A stretch of DNA of 12,264 nt from JAXDLH01 sp034666705 (GTDB lineage: Bacteria; Chloroflexota; UBA6077; SHYK01). The notes under the pieces were generated by a model. That model saw only the letters and a list, made by a program, of their open reading frames with translations. It did not search any database and had not been told where the DNA came from. Positions 7,301-12,264 of this stretch are shown here, piece by piece (the first letter of the stretch is position 1; every line of letters begins with the position of its first letter). The translations under genes were made by a program, and so were the position numbers. The stretch spans positions 1-12,264 of the forward strand of contig JAXDLH010000261.1 in the NCBI GenBank assembly GCA_034666705.1, in the 5' to 3' direction.

Positions 7301-7328
7301 CCCCCTCCCCCGCAATCGGGGGAGGGGG
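7301..7328. terminator. GC-rich hairpin between convergent genes
   Basis: CCCCCTCCCCCG (7301-7312) pairs perfectly with CGGGGGAGGGGG (7317-7328) around a CAAT loop: a 12-bp stem. It is placed 27 bases after the PanB-like stop and 15 bases beyond the bicupin 2 stop, ideal for ending transcription from both sides. No T-run follows on either strand, so it is not a textbook intrinsic terminator. Hairpins of this CCCTCCCCC type also occur as dispersed intergenic repeats in several high-GC bacteria, so it may be a repeat co-opted as a terminator. Confidence 0.5.
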
Positions 7329-7342
7329 GCGTACCGGCAGCC

Positions 7343-8500
7343 TCAGTCGTCGTCTTCGCCGTAGTCCCAGAGGTAATCGCGGTCGGTGTAGGCTTCCGGC
7401 GGCATCAGCGAGGTGTGGCCGCGCTTGGCCAGCTCGGACTCGAACTTCTCGCGGATGAACGGGTCCTCGTCGGGGTACTGGATCTCCGCCGCGCCGCGCT
7501 CCGCGCTGAGCCGCGTCGGGTCGCCGCCGTACATATGGATCGCGTGGAACGCGAGGTAGCGCGCAGGTGCGTCGCCGACGTTGAAGTGCTGGTGGTACCA
7601 GCGGTTCGGCGGCACGAACACACTCGCCTCGTGCCACGGCACCACGACCTTCTCCCCACCGCTCTCCGGCCACATCACCGAGTAGCCATCGCCGGCGGGG
7701 ATGATGATCACGACGCCCGGTCCGTGGAAGTGCGCCTTCTTATAGGTACCAGGCGGGAACACAGACATGTGGGAGGAGATGGGTGACGACGCGAACTTGA
7801 TGCCCACCCGGTGGCCGCCGGCGCCGCGCTCCTGGTACGTGTGCAGCTTGTCCCACACGCCCATGTCGGGGAAGAAGTTGCCCGTCCACACCGGCCGGCC
7901 GAGCCGCGCCGCCCGCTCGTTCGGATTCGCCTCTGCCACAGCCGACGAGTAGAAGTCGCCGCCGTAGAGCAGCTCCGGCGACACAAACGGGTTGTCGAAG
8001 AAGAACTCCGGCTCCTTGACCAGGCTCATTACCGTCGGCAGGTGGTTGTAATGGAGCAATCGCGCGGGCGCATTGCCGCGGGTATTGGTGAGCTGATACG
8101 TGCAGCCGCGGGGAATGAGGAAGAGGCTGCGGTCAGCCCACTCGAAGCTCTTCTTCGGCCCGTCGCCGGCCCACAGGGTCGTCAGCCCGCGCCCCTCGAC
8201 GACGTAGACCACCTCGTCCAAGCTGAATTTCACCGGACGCGTGGCACCGCCGGGCGGAACCTCGGTGATGCGCGCCTCGCTGACGCCATCCGCGCCGGTG
8301 AGGACCACGAAGGCGGCATTGCACTCCCGCTCCGGCCACGGGCCCACCGGGATCGTCCGCGCATCCTCGATCGCATAACCCCGATGGACCGGCACGCCGG
8401 TGGACTCGACCCAGCGATCGTAGGCGTTGGTTCGGCTGCCGCGCGGGGCTGGGCTCGGTGCGGTCGCTGCGGTGGCGGGGTTCTGCTGAATGTCGACCAT
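7343..8500 (-). CDS. Bicupin 2: putative 3-His metal-dependent cupin enzyme
   Basis: A 385-residue paralogue of bicupin 1 over its whole length, cytoplasmic, with a Pro/Ala-rich N-terminus (about 7-22) and an acidic GEDDD end. The N-terminal cupin starts at GPWPERECNAAFVVL (53-67) and is metal-ligand poor: KFSLDEVVYVVEG (91-103) has no HxH, and PRGCTYQLTN (130-139) has Tyr for His. The C-terminal cupin has GTYKKAHFHGPG (251-262) and PNRWYHQHFN (298-307). Predicted metal ligands are His257, His259 and His303, with His305 adjacent; the canonical Glu position is Val. A linker with FFFDNPFVSPE (167-177) and a tail ELAKRGHTSLMPPEAY (356-371) match bicupin 1. It is the last gene of operon C. Its ATG is ten bases after the SBP3 stop, and its AGGAGG site overlaps that stop, so translation is probably coupled. 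A ring-cleaving dioxygenase is a reasonable guess given the Rieske gene upstream, but other cupin chemistry is possible. Confidence 0.85.
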   Translation of the reverse strand: MVDIQQNPATAATAPSPAPRGSRTNAYDRWVESTGVPVHRGYAIEDARTIPVGPWPERECNAAFVVLTGADGVSEARITEVPPGGATRPVKFSLDEVVYVVEGRGLTTLWAGDGPKKSFEWADRSLFLIPRGCTYQLTNTRGNAPARLLHYNHLPTVMSLVKEPEFFFDNPFVSPELLYGGDFYSSAVAEANPNERAARLGRPVWTGNFFPDMGVWDKLHTYQERGAGGHRVGIKFASSPISSHMSVFPPGTYKKAHFHGPGVVIIIPAGDGYSVMWPESGGEKVVVPWHEASVFVPPNRWYHQHFNVGDAPARYLAFHAIHMYGGDPTRLSAERGAAEIQYPDEDPFIREKFESELAKRGHTSLMPPEAYTDRDYLWDYGEDDD

Positions 8501-8505
8501 GAATA

Positions 8506-8513
8506 CCTCCTCA
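8506..8513 (-). promoter_or_regulatory. Ribosome site overlapping a stop codon (SBP3 to bicupin 2)
   Basis: On the minus strand the SBP3 stop TGA (8513-8511) shares its final A with AGGAGG (8511-8506), which lies five bases before the ATG of bicupin 2 at 8500. Ribosomes finishing SBP3 would stop directly on the next gene's binding site, which favours coupled translation of the pair. Confidence 0.75.
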
Positions 8514-10217
8514 GTGCACGTCCCATTCGTGGGCGTTCCAGGTCTGTGCGGAATCTTCGGCGCGCGGGCCGACGTTTACCAGGCGGTTGCCGACCAGCGC
8601 CGGCTCAGTATCGAAGAAGAGTCCCATCCAGACGAGCTGGTCCGTCACCTGATGGATGATGCCGCTCACTGCCTGGATGCGGTCGGCAATGGGAATCGCC
8701 ACCAGGTAGCGATTGACGAGCTCGTCCATCGCTGAGTTAATGTACCGCGCATTATTGCTGCCGGCAAATCGATTCTCGCCGGTCCGCGCCTCAGAGCTGT
8801 GCAGGTTGCGGAGGGGACGCAGATTCGCCGGCTGGCGCTGCAGCTCGAAGGCCGGGAAGCTCGCACGGTACTCGCGGTCGGTGGCGCGCTGCGGCGAGAT
8901 GATCACGGGCTCGACGTCGAGGCCGGCACGCCGCCAGAAGTCGGCTACCGAGAGGAGCGACTTCTGGTTCAGGTCGCTCGAGGTGGAGCGAATCTCCAGG
9001 CCCAGGCGCTGCCCGGCGCCGTCCTGATAGATGCCGTCGCTCCCTTTCGCATAGCCGAGCCCCTCCAGCAGTTGCGCCGACTGCCGCGGGTCATAGTCGT
9101 AGCGCACGATGCTGCGGTCGACTTCTTTGAAGTACGGGTTGTTCGGGCTGACGACGCTATGCGCGACGGGGACCAGGCCGGACTGGATGCTGTCCACCAT
9201 CGCCTGGCGGTCGACAGCGTACATCAACGCGCGGCGAAACGATGCATTGCCGACCACTGCGGGCGTCGGGTTGACGAACTGCGGATAGATCACGACCCAG
9301 GTCTCGAGCGCCTTGTACTCGATCTGCCCGCTGGTCCAACGATCGCGAACCTGCTGGCCCTCCTCGACCGAGATACCCCGGCCCAACATCAGGTCAATCG
9401 TGCCGGAGAGGAGGTTCGCGATCACGGTATTCGAGTCGGTGATGAACCGGACGTCGATCTCGGCGAGCTTCGGCCTGCCAGGGGCGAACTGCTCGTGGGC
9501 CACCAGCGTGACGTGGCTGCTGCGGGCGAACTCCTTGAGCTTGAACGGACCGCTGCCCACGAAATCCGTGCTCCAGAAGGGCAACTCCAGGAACGTTGCC
9601 TTCGCATCGGTGTACGGACGCTCGAGCAGGTGCTTGGGCAGCGGCAGGGCAATCTGCTTCGTGAACATCTGGTCGGCATCGATGTAGGGACGCTTCCACC
9701 GCACCAGGATCGTGCGCGGGTCGATGGTCTGCACGCTCTCCACCAGGTCGTAGGCCGGGTCACGGAAGAGCTGCAGCTCGGGGTCCTGCTGCACCTGGGC
9801 GGTGAAGACGAGATCGTCGGCGGTGATCGGTTGGCCGTCGTGCCACTGCGCGCCGGACCGCAGCGTCCAGGTCGTCTCCATGCGGCCGTCGGGAAGCAGC
9901 TTCCAGAGACCGTTCTCGGCGGATGGCACCGCCTCGGCGAGCATCGGCTGTAGCCGGCTCTGATCGTCGATGTTGGCAAGGCCAGCGTTGGTCAGCTCGC
10001 CCAGCTCCTCGCTGCCACGCACGGTGGAGGAGTTGAGCTTTGGATAGAGGCTCGTTGGATCACCCATGATCGCGACGGTGATGCGCTTCGGTGCAGTTGG
10101 CTGCGCAGCGGACTGACCGAGCTGGCCCACGGCAGCGCTCGGTGACGATGGAGCACATGCCGGCAAAACGACGACGCACACCAGCCATAGCAAGGGAGCC
10201 AGTCTGACCGAGCTCAT
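8511..10217 (-). CDS. SBP3: family-5 ABC transporter substrate-binding lipoprotein
   Basis: A 568-residue solute-binding lipoprotein of the SBP_bac_5 family, paralogous to SBP1 and closer to SBP2. Starting at the ATG at 10217 gives MSSVRLAPLLWLVCVVVLPAC, with lipobox LPAC and Cys21 as the lipid site. The upstream alternatives are a GTG at 10241 preceded by GGGGGGAAGG and a GTG at 10262. The ribosome site for the ATG is weak (GAGCGAG), so the start is less certain than the rest. Core segments: GLWKLLPDGRMETTWTL, WHDGQPITADDLVF, FVGSGPFKLKEF, GRPKLAEIDVRFI, NASFRRALMYAVDRQAMV, VRYDYDPRQSAQLLEGLGY, EYRASFPAFELQRQP, and C-terminal NAHEWDVH. It follows the Rieske gene by 65 bases and precedes bicupin 2 by ten, so it is likely within one operon. 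It has no neighbouring permease or ATPase genes in the window. Ligand unknown, probably an organic compound processed by the operon's enzymes. Confidence 0.88.
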   Translation of the reverse strand: MSSVRLAPLLWLVCVVVLPACAPSSPSAAVGQLGQSAAQPTAPKRITVAIMGDPTSLYPKLNSSTVRGSEELGELTNAGLANIDDQSRLQPMLAEAVPSAENGLWKLLPDGRMETTWTLRSGAQWHDGQPITADDLVFTAQVQQDPELQLFRDPAYDLVESVQTIDPRTILVRWKRPYIDADQMFTKQIALPLPKHLLERPYTDAKATFLELPFWSTDFVGSGPFKLKEFARSSHVTLVAHEQFAPGRPKLAEIDVRFITDSNTVIANLLSGTIDLMLGRGISVEEGQQVRDRWTSGQIEYKALETWVVIYPQFVNPTPAVVGNASFRRALMYAVDRQAMVDSIQSGLVPVAHSVVSPNNPYFKEVDRSIVRYDYDPRQSAQLLEGLGYAKGSDGIYQDGAGQRLGLEIRSTSSDLNQKSLLSVADFWRRAGLDVEPVIISPQRATDREYRASFPAFELQRQPANLRPLRNLHSSEARTGENRFAGSNNARYINSAMDELVNRYLVAIPIADRIQAVSGIIHQVTDQLVWMGLFFDTEPALVGNRLVNVGPRAEDSAQTWNAHEWDVH

Positions 10218-10282
10218 TGCGTCAACTCGCTCGTCGAGCACATCACTGAACCTTCCCCCCACGTAGTCACGATGAACGTCGG

Positions 10283-11455
10283 TTACTGCCGCGTGAGCTC
10301 AGGCAGCAGGTCGCCACCACCGCGCTCGCGCTGCTGCGCAAGCGACTCGCTCAAATTGGTATCGATCGTGCCGTGGTTCGGGTCGCGGATCACGGCCTTC
10401 GGATCCTCACCACGCTGGACCCGCTCGATCTCACGCTTCATGACGGTGCGCAGCAGCACGATCCCGCGGTCCGACGTGGCGAGGCGCTCGGTCGTGCGAT
10501 CTGCGATGGGGCCCTGCGTCTCCCACGCCATGTGGTCCTGGGCGAGCACCTTGTCCATGCGGAAGCGGGTGAAAGGGTGCAGCGCCTCAGGCACGCTCTT
10601 GAACGGCTCGACGTACGTGACCTCGGGCTCCTCGTCACGCGCGCCAACAGTCAGATCGCCGGGCACGAAGCGGATGAAGAAGATGCTGGTGTGGGCGTCG
10701 TCGATCGGCACGCGGATCTGGGTGACGTTGCTGACGCGGAGGATGTTAGGGAAGATCAGCGGATGCTCGTCGACGCGGCCGTTCGTGTAGGTGCGCTTCT
10801 TGATGATGCCGTACGGCGTCTCATAGAAGTCGAACGATGCGATGTCATCGGTGAAGCCGCGCGTCGTGTTCGGCGCCCGCCGGCCGTTGGTGTCCTGGTG
10901 GAGGATCTGCAGGTGGGCGGGGTCCACGGAGTTCTCCGTGGCCTGGAACCAGTTGCAGTCGAGCCGTGGATACACGTCGATCTTCTGGACGCCATCCTCA
11001 CGCACCCAGACGTCGTATCTGGGGATGACCGGGGCCGGCAGCGGGCCGAGATACGCCCAGTACAAACCACAGAACTTCTGGACCGGGTAGGCCACCATGC
11101 GCACCGTGAGGTGGAACATCGAGCCGGCCGGCTCGGCCGGGCACTCGAGACACGAGCCACTCGTATCGTACAGCCAGCCGTGGTAGGCGCAGGCGATGCC
11201 GCGCTCCTCGACCCGGCCGTAGAGCAGCGAGGCCCCCCGGTGGGCGCAGTGGTCCTGAATCAGCCCGACGTTGCCACTCTTGTCCTTGAAGAGCACCAGA
11301 TCCTCACCCAGGATGCGCACGAACTTCGTCGGCTGCTCGTCGGTCAGCTCCTGCGCGACGGCGACCGGATGCCAGTAGCGGCGCAGCAGCTCGCCCATCG
11401 GCGTGCCGGAGCCAACGCGCGTGAGCAGCTCATTCTCTTCTCTGGTTAGGACCAT
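10283..11455 (-). CDS. Rieske non-heme iron oxygenase, alpha (catalytic) subunit
   Basis: A 390-residue Rieske oxygenase that would hydroxylate or demethylate an organic, likely aromatic, substrate using O2 and electrons from a separate reductase. The N-terminal Rieske domain has C70-A-H72 and C89-A-Y-H92, separated by 16 residues, binding the 2Fe-2S cluster. The catalytic domain has NSVDPAHLQILH (175-186): His181 and His186 are iron ligands and Asp178 is the likely inter-subunit electron-relay residue. Asp307 in AQDHMAWETQGPIADRT (305-321) is the likely third iron ligand. That segment, with ERLATSDRGI after it, is typical of the phenoxybenzoate/vanillate-type mono-component alpha subunits. 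The start ATG follows AAGGAG by eight bases. It sits 58 bases after bicupin 3 and 65 before SBP3, all one direction. No ferredoxin, reductase or beta subunit is in the window, so electrons must come from elsewhere. Substrate not deducible. Confidence 0.93.
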   Translation of the reverse strand: MVLTREENELLTRVGSGTPMGELLRRYWHPVAVAQELTDEQPTKFVRILGEDLVLFKDKSGNVGLIQDHCAHRGASLLYGRVEERGIACAYHGWLYDTSGSCLECPAEPAGSMFHLTVRMVAYPVQKFCGLYWAYLGPLPAPVIPRYDVWVREDGVQKIDVYPRLDCNWFQATENSVDPAHLQILHQDTNGRRAPNTTRGFTDDIASFDFYETPYGIIKKRTYTNGRVDEHPLIFPNILRVSNVTQIRVPIDDAHTSIFFIRFVPGDLTVGARDEEPEVTYVEPFKSVPEALHPFTRFRMDKVLAQDHMAWETQGPIADRTTERLATSDRGIVLLRTVMKREIERVQRGEDPKAVIRDPNHGTIDTNLSESLAQQRERGGGDLLPELTRQ

Positions 11456-11513
11456 CGACGTGCTCCTTTCATCAGAGACCGCAGCGGTCAGAGATCCTTC
11501 CGGTCAAACAACC

Positions 11514-12264
11514 CTACCGAGCCACCCCGGCGGCGTAGGCGGGACGGGGCAGGACGACCGTGGCGCCGTTGCGGGCGCATTCGCGCTCGTACTCCTCGTA
11601 GATCGCCGGATCCTCATCCTCGTACTCGATCTGCTCGGGCATGAACCCGCGATACGAGCGGGCGTCGAGCTGGCCGAGCCGCATGGCCAGGTAGCGCGCG
11701 GAGCCGGGGCCGGTGTTGAAGTGCTGGTGATACTCCGACTCGCGGGGCGAGAGGACGCTGCCGTCCTTCCACTCAACTTTGGTCCGCGGCTCGCCCTCGA
11801 ACCAGAGGAGCGAGTAGCCCTGGCCACCCAAGATGATCACGTGGGCACCCACGTTGTGGCGGTGGCCCTTCTTGTAGGTACCGGGCGGGAACTCGCTGCA
11901 ATGCACGGCCATCTGGTTGTTGGCGATGACGAAGTTGGTGAGGAACCCTTCGGCGCCCCGGTTCGGCGCCGAGTCCAGCCCGAAGGCACGGATGTCGGCG
12001 ATGAAGTTCGTGACCCACGCATTGCGCGCCGCGCGCTGCGCCTGCCGCGTGAAGTAGTCCTCCTCCGCGTCGAAACGCTCGTCGAACACGTAGCCGTGGC
12101 TAAAGAGGAAGTCCGGCTCGCGGTAGATGTTCATCAGCATCGGCGCGTTGGTCACCGCGAAGAGGCGCGCGGGGCTCTGGCCGTCGAGGTTGAAGTGCTG
12201 GTAGTAGCAGTTGAGGGGCGGCGCGAAGACGCTGCCGCGCTGCCATTCGACCGTGCGTTTCGGC
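11514..12264 (-). CDS. Bicupin 3 (5' end beyond window): putative 3-His cupin enzyme
   Basis: The frame stays open to the right window edge, so at least 250 C-terminal residues are present and the start lies beyond 12264; a GTG at 12155 is internal. The visible part opens in the N-terminal cupin with TVEWQRGSVFAPP and then PLNCYYQHFNLDG, where Tyr replaces the second-motif His, as in the paralogues. The C-terminal cupin has GTYKKGHRHNVGAHVIIL and PRESEYHQHFNTG. The three-His set (the HRH pair plus the first His of YHQH) is complete; the usual Glu position is Ala and the next residue is an extra His. It is more diverged from bicupins 1 and 2: the inter-domain linker reads FLFSHGYVFDERF and the tail is short (ECARNGATVVLP). 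It is the most upstream visible gene of operon C, 58 bases before the Rieske gene. It is probably cytoplasmic; reaction unknown. Confidence 0.85.
   Translation of the reverse strand, partial: PKRTVEWQRGSVFAPPLNCYYQHFNLDGQSPARLFAVTNAPMLMNIYREPDFLFSHGYVFDERFDAEEDYFTRQAQRAARNAWVTNFIADIRAFGLDSAPNRGAEGFLTNFVIANNQMAVHCSEFPPGTYKKGHRHNVGAHVIILGGQGYSLLWFEGEPRTKVEWKDGSVLSPRESEYHQHFNTGPGSARYLAMRLGQLDARSYRGFMPEQIEYEDEDPAIYEEYERECARNGATVVLPRPAYAAGVAR

Noticed and set aside
8799..9953. 384-codon plus-strand open frame antisense to SBP3
   Set aside because: No ribosome site and composition typical of a shadow frame; SBP3 has family motifs throughout.
10373..11449. 358-codon plus-strand open frame antisense to the Rieske gene
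   Set aside because: The Rieske reading frame has every cluster and iron ligand; this frame has no plausible protein features.
11477..11489. GACCG-CAG-CGGTC hairpin in the bicupin 3-Rieske gap
   Set aside because: Only a 5-bp stem, no T-run on the transcribed strand and no second copy. It is too weak to call a terminator or attenuator.
1..12264. tRNA, rRNA, CRISPR array, transposase or phage genes
   Set aside because: None was seen. There are no regularly spaced direct repeats, no transposase-like frames, and all plausible coding space is filled by the listed genes.

Overview
The window is a 12.3 kb, high-GC, gene-dense stretch of bacterial DNA that looks like an accessory catabolic locus. 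Very high GC, frequent GTG/ATG ambiguity with strong AGGAGG ribosome sites, lipoprotein solute-binding proteins, and short intergenic palindromes of the 'TTCGACAAGCTCA' and 'CCCTCCCCC..GGGGGAGGG' types fit an environmental Chloroflexota-like (SAR202/Dehalococcoidia/Thermomicrobia-type) bacterium. This taxonomic guess is weak: similar palindromes occur in other phyla and no marker gene is present.

Layout. (1) 98-1381 (+): a PaaK-like aryl/acyl-CoA ligase. (2) 1382-1695: 314 bp non-coding, holding three palindromic elements. (3) Operon A (-): 4596-2890 lipoprotein substrate-binding protein (SBP1), then 2859-1696 bicupin 1. (4) 4597-4754: divergent promoter region with a good sigma70-like promoter for operon A and a 12-bp perfect palindrome. 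(5) Operon B (+): 4755-6482 lipoprotein SBP2, then 6504-7274 a divergent PanB/ketopantoate-hydroxymethyltransferase-like TIM barrel. (6) A 12-bp-stem hairpin at 7301-7328 between convergent genes. (7) Operon C (-): bicupin 3 (enters from beyond 12264, ends 11514), Rieske oxygenase alpha subunit (11455-10283), SBP3 (10217-8511), bicupin 2 (8500-7343).

The unusual feature is the repeated architecture: three paralogous family-5 substrate-binding lipoproteins and three paralogous bicupins in one window, with the SBP-then-bicupin pair in the same order twice, and no ABC permease or ATPase anywhere. In all three bicupins the C-terminal cupin keeps three histidines and lacks the canonical glutamate. 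The N-terminal cupin appears to have lost its metal ligands: it has Tyr at the second-motif His position in all three, and no HxH in the two complete proteins. This is the reverse of what is recalled for gentisate/salicylate dioxygenases.

Working model (inference): periplasm-facing lipoproteins capture related organic compounds, probably aromatic or heterocyclic acids. The Rieske enzyme hydroxylates them, the 3-His cupins cleave or isomerise the products, the PanB-like enzyme makes or breaks a C-C bond on a 2-oxo acid, and the ligase forms a CoA thioester. No substrate can be named from sequence alone. Start codons of all three SBPs were re-chosen from ribosome-site and signal-peptide evidence.
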